43,149 nt of DNA. Origin: Deltaproteobacteria bacterium (GTDB lineage: Bacteria; Myxococcota_A; UBA796; SXON01). The DNA is taken from assembly GCA_947490345.1 (NCBI GenBank), contig CANLGL010000048.1, forward strand, positions 1-43,149, written 5' to 3'. Shown here piece by piece: positions 9,218-15,695 of the stretch. Position 1 is the stretch's first letter, and each line of letters opens with the position of its first letter. The notes below the pieces were generated by a model. That model did no database searches. It was not told the origin of the DNA and worked only from the letters and a program-made list of their open reading frames with translations. A program made the position numbers and the translations under genes.

Positions 9218-10324
9218 CTAGCCCCGGCCGCAGCGCCGACTGACAATCCCGGTCACCACGTCCACCGCCCGATGCAACTCGCCCCCATCGACGTACTCGT
9301 CCGCCATGTGGGCGACATCGATGCTGCCGGGCCCGAACACCAACGACTCCATACCCAGCGCGGCGAAGTTGCCGCCGTCGGTGGCAAAGGACGCGGCGCC
9401 GGTGCCGGGCGCGCTTGCATCGGGCCGCAAAAGCCCCTCCAACTCCCCGCCTTCCTCCGTCAACAACGCCGGCGTCTCCCTCAGAAGCTCGACGGCGCCC
9501 CACTCCCCGACACGCGCCCGCATCTGCTCCACGAGCTCCGCGACCACCATGCCCGGAAGGGCGCGGAAGCCGACATCGATCACACAGCGATCAGGCACGA
9601 TGTTGATGGCGGAACCACCCTGGATCGTGGCCACGTTCATCACCACGAAGGGCCGCTCCAAAAGCTCCGCGAAGCGCACGTCGCGCCGCCAATCGGCCGC
9701 CAGCAACTCCAGCCGATCGATGACCCGCGCCGCCTTGGTGATCGCGTTGTCGCCGAGGTCCGGCTTGCTGGAGTGCGCGGCCCTCCCGGTGCAGCCGATG
9801 CGCACGGCGGTGTGCCCGGGGTGCATGCGGAGAATGCGAAAGCTCGTCGGCTCTCCGATGACGCACAAGCGCGGCAGCGGCCGGTCCGCGAGCTTGGGCA
9901 CGAGGTCCTTGGAACCCAGGCACCCGACCTCCTCGTCGCACGTCCACACCAGCACCAGCTCACGCTCGAGCGTCGGCAGCTTCGTCAGCGCCTCGATCGT
10001 CGCGGCGATGAACCCCTTCATGTCCGCCGTGCCGCGCCCCACCAGCCGACTGCCCGACTGGCGCAGCACGAAGGGGTCGGTTGTCCACGGCTGGCCCACC
10101 ACCGGCACCACGTCCATATGCCCTGAAAGCACGATGCCATCGGTGCCGCGGGGCCCCTTGCTGCACACCAGATTCTGCTTGCCTTCGCCCGGCGCCACGA
10201 AGCGCTCCACCCGAAAACCGGCGGCCTCACACCGCTCCGCCACGTACCCAGCCAGCTCGACCAACGGCTGATTCGAGACCGTTGGGAAGGCCACCAGGCG
10301 CGCGAGCGTATCGACCACGGACAT
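9218..10324 (-). CDS. argE: M20 family deacylase, ArgE/DapE type
   Basis: This is a di-zinc amidohydrolase that removes an N-acyl group from an amino acid; N-acetylornithine in arginine biosynthesis is the best guess. The 368-aa length fits. Motifs are SGHMDVVP (metal His and catalytic Asp), GRGTADMKGF (bridging Asp), CDEEVGCLG (catalytic Glu pair) and IGEPT. The dimerisation-domain His is in HTAVRIGCTGRAAHSSKP. I take ATG 10324 rather than the GTG at 10330 because TACGCT lies seven bases before it and would overlap a longer 5' end. Family members with succinyl, formyl or other acyl specificity cannot be excluded. Confidence 0.8.
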   Translation of the reverse strand: MSVVDTLARLVAFPTVSNQPLVELAGYVAERCEAAGFRVERFVAPGEGKQNLVCSKGPRGTDGIVLSGHMDVVPVVGQPWTTDPFVLRQSGSRLVGRGTADMKGFIAATIEALTKLPTLERELVLVWTCDEEVGCLGSKDLVPKLADRPLPRLCVIGEPTSFRILRMHPGHTAVRIGCTGRAAHSSKPDLGDNAITKAARVIDRLELLAADWRRDVRFAELLERPFVVMNVATIQGGSAINIVPDRCVIDVGFRALPGMVVAELVEQMRARVGEWGAVELLRETPALLTEEGGELEGLLRPDASAPGTGAASFATDGGNFAALGMESLVFGPGSIDVAHMADEYVDGGELHRAVDVVTGIVSRRCGRG

Positions 10325-10331
10325 GGCCACG

Positions 10332-10337
10332 AGCGTA
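10332..10337 (-). promoter_or_regulatory. Probable -10 element, TACGCT, for the M20 gene
   Basis: On the minus strand TACGCT ends seven bases before ATG 10324 with no ribosome-binding sequence between, consistent with leaderless initiation. Confidence 0.35.
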
Positions 10338-10444
10338 TCCGGACGGGCGGCTGCCGTGCCGGCACCGCGTCATCGCTCCGGGCCGGCGGCCCTCCACTCC
10401 ACCGCTGCCGCGCTCCTCAGCGCGCTCCTCGGTTCGCGACGCGC

Positions 10445-10450
10445 TACGCT
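10445..10450 (+). promoter_or_regulatory. Candidate -10 element, GCGCTACGCT
   Basis: The sequence GCGCTACGCTGTCAGGG is nearly the same as GCGCTACGTTGTCGGGG just before the gene at 35224. Here it lies 66 bases before the lipoprotein start, so it would give a conventional leader. The remaining DNA from 10338 to 10516 shows no gene. Confidence 0.3.
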
Positions 10451-10516
10451 GTCAGGGTAGGCCTTCGCCCGCGCTGTTCACGGTTCCCACGCTCCGACGA
10501 AGCTTTCAAGGTGTCC

Positions 10517-10861
10517 ATGTCCCTCCACTCGCTGCTCCTGCTCACCCTGGTCACGCTGCTCACGGCCTGCGCTGAATCGACCGAAGCAGAAGACCTCGAG
10601 GGCGACACCGCGTTCGACGACACGTGTGACGTCTTCTTCGACGCCGTCATCGCCTGTGCGGAGGGGGCGGCGTGGGACACGACCTCCTACGAGCAGCAGC
10701 GTACCGACGCCTGCGCCGACTGGAGCGCCGAGTCAGAGGCCGAATGCGGCGACTACTACCAGTGCATGGCCGACCTGTACAACGGTCGCGACTGCGCGGA
10801 CGACGCCGACGTGCAGGCCATCAACGACGGGATCGCGGGCTGCGGGTCCTGCGGGTTGTAG
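10517..10861 (+). CDS. Small cysteine-rich lipoprotein
   Basis: The 114-aa protein has a short hydrophobic signal followed by the lipobox LTAC, with the lipidated Cys near residue 18. The mature part is acidic and carries about ten cysteines, likely disulfide-bonded after export. AAGG at 10508-10511 is spaced five bases from ATG 10517; an in-frame GTG at 10511 is the alternative start. The family is unknown. Similar short Cys-rich lipoproteins are common in Myxococcota. Confidence 0.75.
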   Translation: MSLHSLLLLTLVTLLTACAESTEAEDLEGDTAFDDTCDVFFDAVIACAEGAAWDTTSYEQQRTDACADWSAESEAECGDYYQCMADLYNGRDCADDADVQAINDGIAGCGSCGL

Positions 10862-10891
10862 CCAGTTCGCCCGCCTCGGTCCGCGCAGCCC

Positions 10892-11740
10892 TCAGCGGCG
10901 GGGTCGCTTCGAAGCCGCCGGCGCATCCGTCGTGACGGCAGGCGCCACCTGCACGCTGACCGTCTCGGCCGGGGGCGCCGCCGCGGGGCGATCCGGCCGG
11001 CGAGCCAGGTCGGCCTTCGCGGCCGGCTCGCGGAGCCGCCGGCTGGGGCTCTCGCCGGCCCGGCGCGCCTTTTCTTCCGCCTCCTCGTCGATCTCCAGCT
11101 CCCACCAGTTGTGGGACTTGCCGACTGACCACACGGGCACGGCGTCGGCGGTGTCCCCGACCGCGACGATGCGCGAGGCGGCTGCGAGCGCAGCGGGGGC
11201 GGTGGTCGGCGCACAACCCTCGCCGGCCTGGACCTCGGCGATGGCGGCCGGCTCTTCGGCGGGAACTCGCGCCCGGGTGCTGAGCTCGAGCTGCTTCGGG
11301 GCCGACTTGTGACAGGCGCGGTCGGCCTCGGTGGCCTTGCGTAGCAGATCGGCGCCCCGCCCGAGCTCCCCCGCACACAGCGCCTGCGCCGCCTTCTGGT
11401 ACAAGAGCGCCGGTCCCGCCCACCGTTGCGGCTCCGGCAGCGCCACCCCGCGTTCTCCGAGCATGACGCGGCGAAACCACTCGCTGCGGTTGCGGAGGGC
11501 GCGGCGTTCGGCCTTCTGCGCGGCTTCAAGCGCTTGCAGGCGCTCCGTCAGAAACGCCAGGAGCACGTCGCGGACGCGATCGTTGAGTCCCATCTTGCTG
11601 GCAAGCGCATCGTTTCCAAGCACCTTACCAAGTCGACGAAGCTGCTCGGGCCCCGCGCCAAGCAGCGCGTCCTTGGTGTCCGAGCGGATGCGTCGGGACG
11701 CACGGTCGGTGGTAGAGGCGCTGCTCCGTTGGCGGGGCAT
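10892..11740 (-). CDS. Unknown protein, third gene of the MntA-HepT operon
   Basis: The 282-aa protein has a basic N-terminus, a helical domain at about residues 25-150 and a low-complexity Ala/Pro/Arg tail from about residue 215. The segment LRRLGKVLGNDALASKM resembles, by eye, the LQR..GN.AV..LL motif seen in proteins associated with extracellular contractile injection systems, and the region WAGPALLYQKAAQALCAGEL looks like a conserved helical core. It starts four bases after the HepT gene, so it is almost certainly cotranscribed with it. It may be a third toxin-antitoxin component, or a CIS-associated protein, since the CIS operon begins about 2.6 kb away. Neither role is shown by a recognised domain. 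Confidence 0.65.
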   Translation of the reverse strand: MPRQRSSASTTDRASRRIRSDTKDALLGAGPEQLRRLGKVLGNDALASKMGLNDRVRDVLLAFLTERLQALEAAQKAERRALRNRSEWFRRVMLGERGVALPEPQRWAGPALLYQKAAQALCAGELGRGADLLRKATEADRACHKSAPKQLELSTRARVPAEEPAAIAEVQAGEGCAPTTAPAALAAASRIVAVGDTADAVPVWSVGKSHNWWELEIDEEAEEKARRAGESPSRRLREPAAKADLARRPDRPAAAPPAETVSVQVAPAVTTDAPAASKRPRR

Positions 11741-11743
11741 GGG

Positions 11744-12217
11744 CTAGCGAACGGGCTCGGCGAGCGAGCCGAGCCAGCCTTCGAGAGCGTCGAGGTCCGC
11801 CGCGAGGGCCTCCGCGAGGGCGGCGCCAGCGTGCTGAACGAGCAGGAGCCGCGCGCGGTCGTACTCCATTTCATACGCATGGCGGACGACGTGCCGGAAG
11901 CCGCGGAGTTCGTGGGCGAGGCGCACGGTCTCCACGGAAAGCAGGGGCGGTCGCAGCCCGGGCAGGTCCAGCCGCGCGTCGTCGAGCAGCCGACGGTGCC
12001 AGTCGGCCCCTGCCGGCGCCTCGGCGAGCAACTGCCGATGCACCCGCTCCATGATGGACTCGAGCGCCGTGTAGGCATGATGGACCGACAACGCGAAGAG
12101 CGCGAAATCCGCGTCATCCGCGCCGCCGAGCTCCACAGCCGCTGCCGCCGCAAGGTGCTTCGTCAGCGCGCGGCGATCCTGCCTCAATTCCCCCAGCAGC
12201 AGGATCAGAGAGGCCAT
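11744..12217 (-). CDS. hepT: HepT-like HEPN ribonuclease toxin
   Basis: The 157-aa helical protein carries the HEPN catalytic pattern R-x4-H in RHVVRH near residue 110, followed by a Tyr two positions later, as in the RX4HxY motif of HepT. HEPN toxins of this type are RNases, and their MntA partners neutralise them by AMPylating the tyrosine. ATG 12217 overlaps the stop of the upstream nucleotidyltransferase gene by one base (TGATG), indicating translational coupling, which also fixes the start. The combination of motif and partner makes the assignment solid, although a Cas/defence-type HEPN with another target is possible. Confidence 0.8.
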   Translation of the reverse strand: MASLILLLGELRQDRRALTKHLAAAAAVELGGADDADFALFALSVHHAYTALESIMERVHRQLLAEAPAGADWHRRLLDDARLDLPGLRPPLLSVETVRLAHELRGFRHVVRHAYEMEYDRARLLLVQHAGAALAEALAADLDALEGWLGSLAEPVR

Positions 12218-12570
12218 CAGTAGGCGATCCCTTCCGCCGCGATCCTCGCCCGGAGCGAATCCGAGGCGCGCTCCAACTCGATCAGGTGCACGTCGTAGCT
12301 CAGCGCCGCCGAGCAGCGGCCCAGCACCCGGAGGAACTGTGGTGCCGGGACCCCGGAAACGGCGAGATCGACATCGCTCTCGTCGTGAACGTCGCCGCGC
12401 GCGAAGGAGCCGAACAACACGAAGTCGCGCAGGCCGACGCTCGCTCGAAGGTCCGCCGCGAGCGCGGGCAGCAGCCCTCGAAGCGCAGCGGCACGTGCCG
12501 TCGCCGCATGTTCGCGGCGCTGGCGCATCGCATTCAAGTGGGCGCGGGTCTCGGCGACCGGAACGGGCAT
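12217..12570 (-). CDS. mntA: MntA-like minimal nucleotidyltransferase antitoxin
   Basis: The 117-aa protein has the polymerase-beta-type active site GSFARGDVHDESDVDLAV (GS-x10-DxD) near residues 50-66. Minimal nucleotidyltransferases of this size act with HEPN proteins, transferring AMP to the toxin. The open frame extends to 12783, but that part is low-complexity; ATG 12570 gives the normal family length and lies five bases from a TACACT hexamer on the same strand. It is first in a three-gene minus-strand operon. Confidence 0.85.
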   Translation of the reverse strand: MPVPVAETRAHLNAMRQRREHAATARAAALRGLLPALAADLRASVGLRDFVLFGSFARGDVHDESDVDLAVSGVPAPQFLRVLGRCSAALSYDVHLIELERASDSLRARIAAEGIAY

Positions 12571-12575
12571 GCCTG

Positions 12576-12581
12576 AGTGTA
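12576..12581 (-). promoter_or_regulatory. Probable -10 element, TACACT, of the MntA-HepT operon
   Basis: TACACT on the minus strand ends five bases before the antitoxin ATG at 12570. No ribosome-binding site fits between, so the operon mRNA is probably leaderless. Confidence 0.4.
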
Positions 12582-12880
12582 CGCCCCGAGCGGAGCGGGC
12601 GCCATCGGGGGGGTAGTTCTTGAACGATGCCGTGAGCGTCGCGGCCGGCCGCTCGGGAGCACGGCGGACGGGCGCGTCGCCGAGGGTGCCGCGCCCACGG
12701 CTCGTGCCTGGCGGCGCGCGCCGACGCCAGCCATCGTCGTCGCAGCTCGCGCGCCTGCACGGGTTAAATTTTACTACGATCAAGGCCTCTACTCGCTCCC
12801 AGTCATCAACGCGTCGTAAGGGGTATCGTTGCGATGCGATTTTTCTTGCACTTCCGACGCGTCTGGATACACTGTCGTCA

Positions 12881-12920
12881 CCTGGGGTTCACGCCCTGGG
12901 GTTCACGCCCTGGGGTTCAC
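12881..12920. repeat. 14-bp tandem repeat, almost three copies
   Basis: CCTGGGGTTCACGC occurs at 12881-12894 and 12895-12908, with twelve of fourteen bases again at 12909-12920. It lies 20 bases before the gene at 12941, probably in its 5' leader, because a TATCGT -10-like hexamer lies at 12824-12829. The gene-free stretch 12571-12940 also holds an AT-richer patch at about 12765-12780; I see no protein-like frame in it. Confidence 0.7.
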
Positions 12921-12940
12921 CACCCAACACAGAGCGTACG

Positions 12941-13330
12941 ATGTCCTGCAACGATTCGAAGACCCTCGGCCCGATCCCCGTCTGGTCCAACAAGACCAAC
13001 AACGTCTGGCTGTTCCATCCCATGGCAGCGCCGCAGTCCTCGGCGGGTGTGAACTTCGCCAGACCCACGATCGAGGTCGGCCAGTCCAGCGGCGCGGTCA
13101 AGGTGCGGCCCGTGGTGCGGTATTCGAACGACCTCCAGACGTGGGACGCGCCGGTCGCGAGCGATGCGGCGAACATGACGCAGACCAACGATGGCGTGAA
13201 GTACGGGGCGTTCACCGACATCCAGGGCGGCGCCAAGAACTTCCTGCAGTGGGGGGTCGAGGTGACCGACAGCAGCGGAACCACCACCGAGCTCGCGATG
13301 GTCAGCCTTCGCGTCGACACCAAGGCCTGA
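12941..13330 (+). CDS. Unknown 129-aa protein, probable beta-sandwich
   Basis: The protein has no signal peptide or membrane segment. Alternating hydrophobic residues (for example VWLFHPM, VKVRPVVRYS, FLQWGVEVTD and AMVSLRVD) and many Thr/Asn/Ser suggest an all-beta fold. The only Cys is residue 3. ATG 12941 is chosen because upstream codons in this frame translate the tandem repeat. It precedes small lipoprotein genes and the CIS operon on the same strand; a CIS cargo or surface role is speculation. Family unknown. Confidence 0.6.
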   Translation: MSCNDSKTLGPIPVWSNKTNNVWLFHPMAAPQSSAGVNFARPTIEVGQSSGAVKVRPVVRYSNDLQTWDAPVASDAANMTQTNDGVKYGAFTDIQGGAKNFLQWGVEVTDSSGTTTELAMVSLRVDTKA

Positions 13331-13420
13331 GCAGTGTTCGCATCCAACCAGGTCTACGGCGGCGCTCGGAGCGCGGGGTCGATGGTGACGCGGATGGGGT
13401 CTGTCACCGAGTCCGCCAGC

Positions 13421-13636
13421 ATGAGCCCACTGGCATGGCTGCTGTGCTTCCTCGGCGGGTGTGGGCGAGGGCGGGGGAAGTGTCCGAATTGCAAGTGCTC
13501 CGAAACCCAGAATTTCGAGTGCTATCGGGACCATACCGGGACCGCCAAATGTCTCGCTGCGGAACCGGACTGTACGCCGGTGTGCACGTGCTTTGGGATC
13601 GACGGTACCTCGGGTCCCATGTCCCCCGATCCATGA
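13421..13636 (+). CDS. Small Cys-rich lipoprotein
   Basis: Starting at ATG 13421 the 71-aa product has a short hydrophobic segment and a lipobox LGGC with Cys about residue 14. The remaining 57 residues hold nine cysteines including CPNCKC and CTPVCTC, so the mature peptide is probably disulfide-rich. An in-frame GTG at 13334 would lengthen it to 100 aa without improving the signal. Its stop overlaps the next start (ATGA), indicating a two-gene unit. Confidence 0.55.
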   Translation: MSPLAWLLCFLGGCGRGRGKCPNCKCSETQNFECYRDHTGTAKCLAAEPDCTPVCTCFGIDGTSGPMSPDP

Positions 13637-14181
13637 GCGCGTCCGCCATCCTCGCGGTCCTCACGTTGGCCGGGTGTCGCAGCGAACGTGCCGTGGCACA
13701 CCCCACGCTGGACGCCCTCGGCACCACGTCGGCCTCGTCGGTAGTGGTGCCCGGGGCTCCGCGAGCGTGCGTCAGCAACGTGCAAGTGTATGTTCCGCAC
13801 TCGGGGTGCGCGGGTTGGCCGCCGCCGGCGGGCGAGCAGCCCGGCGCCAGCGTCGCGGGCACCCTGGTTGGCGCGACCGGAGACTGCATTTTGCAGTGCT
13901 CCGTTTCCCTGCGAGACACACACTGGTCGTTTCGGCTGGTCGAGCCCGGTTGGCGCGGCACCGCGAGTTGCTCGGTCCCTGGCCACGGAGACATGGAAGT
14001 TCGAGCCGTCGAACACATCCCCGGCCAACAAGTCGACCCGGCTGTCGCCGCGCTCTGGCTCACCCCCACCGGCATGAAGGCCTGGGTCATGCCCGAAATC
14101 ACCCTTCCCGATGGCACCGTCCAGGTGGGGATTTCGGAAGGCGGCTGCCCCGGAGGTCAGCCCTCCCGCGGCCCGGGCTGA
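13633..14181 (+). CDS. Lipoprotein of unknown function
   Basis: The 182-aa product begins MSASAILAVLTLAGC, a clean type II signal with Cys15. The mature part has about seven further cysteines and a beta-rich look (for example HWSFRLVEPGW). The start overlaps the preceding stop by four bases (ATGA), which supports the coordinates and implies coupling. It may be a partner of the preceding Cys-rich lipoprotein on the cell surface. No known domain is recognised. Confidence 0.7.
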   Translation: MSASAILAVLTLAGCRSERAVAHPTLDALGTTSASSVVVPGAPRACVSNVQVYVPHSGCAGWPPPAGEQPGASVAGTLVGATGDCILQCSVSLRDTHWSFRLVEPGWRGTASCSVPGHGDMEVRAVEHIPGQQVDPAVAALWLTPTGMKAWVMPEITLPDGTVQVGISEGGCPGGQPSRGPG

Positions 14182-14184
14182 TCG

Positions 14185-14301
14185 ATGTCCAAGCGCTCGC
14201 TCCTGATCTTGGCCGCCGTGACGCTGGCGCTCGCCGCGGCCTGGGGCGTGTGCGCGGGGACCCGTCATGGTGGCTGGGACCCAGGGCTGATCGCCGTCTG
14301 A
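14185..14301 (+). CDS. Possible 38-aa membrane or secreted peptide
   Basis: ATG 14185 lies three bases after the previous stop. The translation has a KR pair, then a single hydrophobic helix (about residues 5-24) and a short Gly/Trp-containing tail. It looks like a signal-anchor micro-protein in the same transcription unit. The short length makes chance a real possibility. Confidence 0.35.
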   Translation: MSKRSLLILAAVTLALAAAWGVCAGTRHGGWDPGLIAV

Positions 14302-14367
14302 CCCACCCCCACTTCCGCGCCTTGGACGATCTTTCCATCAACGCCCTTGCGCCAAGCGCGACCGCGA

Positions 14368-14373
14368 TACGAT
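14368..14373 (+). promoter_or_regulatory. Candidate -10 element, TACGAT, of the CIS operon
   Basis: TACGAT lies nine bases before ATG 14383. TTGCGC at 14347-14352 is a possible -35 with a short 15-base spacer. If real, this is the promoter for the contractile-system genes. Confidence 0.3.
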
Positions 14374-14382
14374 CGCCGGCCG

Positions 14383-14820
14383 ATGCGTTTCGACCCCCGG
14401 ACACGCCTGGACCGCCGCCTGCCTGGCGCTGGTGTACACCCCGAGGGTCGCGTCCGCCTGCACATCAGCGAAGATCGGCCGGCGCGGCCTGATCCGGTGC
14501 CGGCCCGCGATCAAAAAGAGCTGCTCGACGTCCGCCAGCGCCCGACCAAGCGCGTCGTCGACTCGCTCCCCTACGCGCCCCAGCTCATCCGCCTGATTCG
14601 GACTCCCTACGCGATGGCCGGCGTACGCCCCAAGCGCGTCACGCTCATCGAGCCCTCGCCCACCTCCATCCCGCGTCCGCGCTTCACCGACGCCCTCCAC
14701 GAGGCCCATGCCGACTGGCCAGAAGTGGGTTCGGCCACCGCGATCCAGCCCCGCCCGAGGGCGTTCGCACCGCGGGTCAACGCCGCAGCCCCGCTCCCCC
14801 CGCTGCCGGTGGCCCGATGA
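14383..14820 (+). CDS. First gene of the CIS operon, unknown basic protein
   Basis: The 145-aa product is rich in Arg and Pro, with little predicted order except a central helix-like stretch (VVDSLPYAPQLIRLIRTPYAM). There is no signal peptide. Its stop overlaps the DUF4255 start (ATGA), so it is translationally coupled to the CIS genes and probably functions with them, perhaps in assembly. A TTG at 14347 is an alternative start. No family recognised. Confidence 0.6.
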   Translation: MRFDPRTRLDRRLPGAGVHPEGRVRLHISEDRPARPDPVPARDQKELLDVRQRPTKRVVDSLPYAPQLIRLIRTPYAMAGVRPKRVTLIEPSPTSIPRPRFTDALHEAHADWPEVGSATAIQPRPRAFAPRVNAAAPLPPLPVAR

Positions 14821-15692
14821 CCCCCGCCGAACACGCCGCGCTCTTGGCCTCGGCCGGACCGGCCTCCGGGCGCGGCATCATCGGCGAAACCACCGAGGCG
14901 CTCCATAAGTTTTTGGTCGATGGCTACAACCTCCCCGGCCAGCCGCCGCGACTCGAAGAAGAGCTGAAGTTCATCCCCAAGGATCGCGAAGAGGTGCTGT
15001 ACATCTACATGTACCGGCTCGCGCAGAATCCGGCGCTGCTCAACACCAAGCGGCACCGCCAGGCCCCCGTCTTCGTGAAGACCGACGCGTCGGAGGGCGA
15101 GGTGTACTACCACCGCCCACCCCTTCTGCTCGATCTCTACTACCTCGTCGCGGTGCACAGCAAGTTCCGGAGCGACGCCGAGCGGCTCATGGGCTGGCTG
15201 CTGGTCCGGCTCAACGAGGCCACGCACCTGATTCACCGGCCGCGCCGCTTCGCGCTGCCCGACGGCCGCGAGGTCGACAGTCTCGGCCGCGCGTACGACC
15301 CGAACTGTTTTACCGGCCTGCCGCCCGACGCTGAGGACGAAAAGCCGGGGGATGACGGCCTGCTCGTAGAAAAGGTTTCCTTGGCGATGACCGACGATCT
15401 CACGGTCGGGGACGCCATCAATCTGTTCACGCTTCACGAGGCTCCTTACCGCCCGTTCTTGACTTATCGAGCACGCGTGGCGCTAGATGGACCCTTGTAC
15501 AAGAGTGCGGGCGGCTCGACCGTTCGCATGGGACGGCTCTCGGCCACCTCGCCCCCGCAAGAGGGCCAGGAACCGTCTCGAAACGGGCGCATCCGTCCTG
15601 GACTGCCTCCGCAAAAGCCGCGAGCGGTCATCGGACCGACCGCGCACTTCTTCCGCAAGAACGCGGATTCTGACTCAGACTCGGAGGACTGA
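14817..15692 (+). CDS. DUF4255 protein, Pvc16-like tail terminator
   Basis: The 291-aa product contains a DUF4255/Pvc16 N-terminal-type domain in about residues 20-215; the most typical part is PPLLLDLYYLVAVH followed by a helix with RLMGWLLV. In Photorhabdus virulence cassettes and antifeeding prophages this protein caps the distal end of the tube and sheath. The last 70 residues are Pro/Arg-rich and end in an acidic Asp/Ser run (DSDSDSED). It is followed three bases later by the sheath gene, which has GGAGG in the overlap zone. Here the gene is near the front of the operon instead of at its end. Confidence 0.85.
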   Translation: MTPAEHAALLASAGPASGRGIIGETTEALHKFLVDGYNLPGQPPRLEEELKFIPKDREEVLYIYMYRLAQNPALLNTKRHRQAPVFVKTDASEGEVYYHRPPLLLDLYYLVAVHSKFRSDAERLMGWLLVRLNEATHLIHRPRRFALPDGREVDSLGRAYDPNCFTGLPPDAEDEKPGDDGLLVEKVSLAMTDDLTVGDAINLFTLHEAPYRPFLTYRARVALDGPLYKSAGGSTVRMGRLSATSPPQEGQEPSRNGRIRPGLPPQKPRAVIGPTAHFFRKNADSDSDSED

Positions 15693-15695
15693 ATC

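Noticed and set aside
12620..12940. N-terminal extension of the 129-aa protein to 12620
   Set aside because: The extra residues are Arg/Ser-rich and translate the tandem repeat, and they lie outside the probable promoter at 12824.
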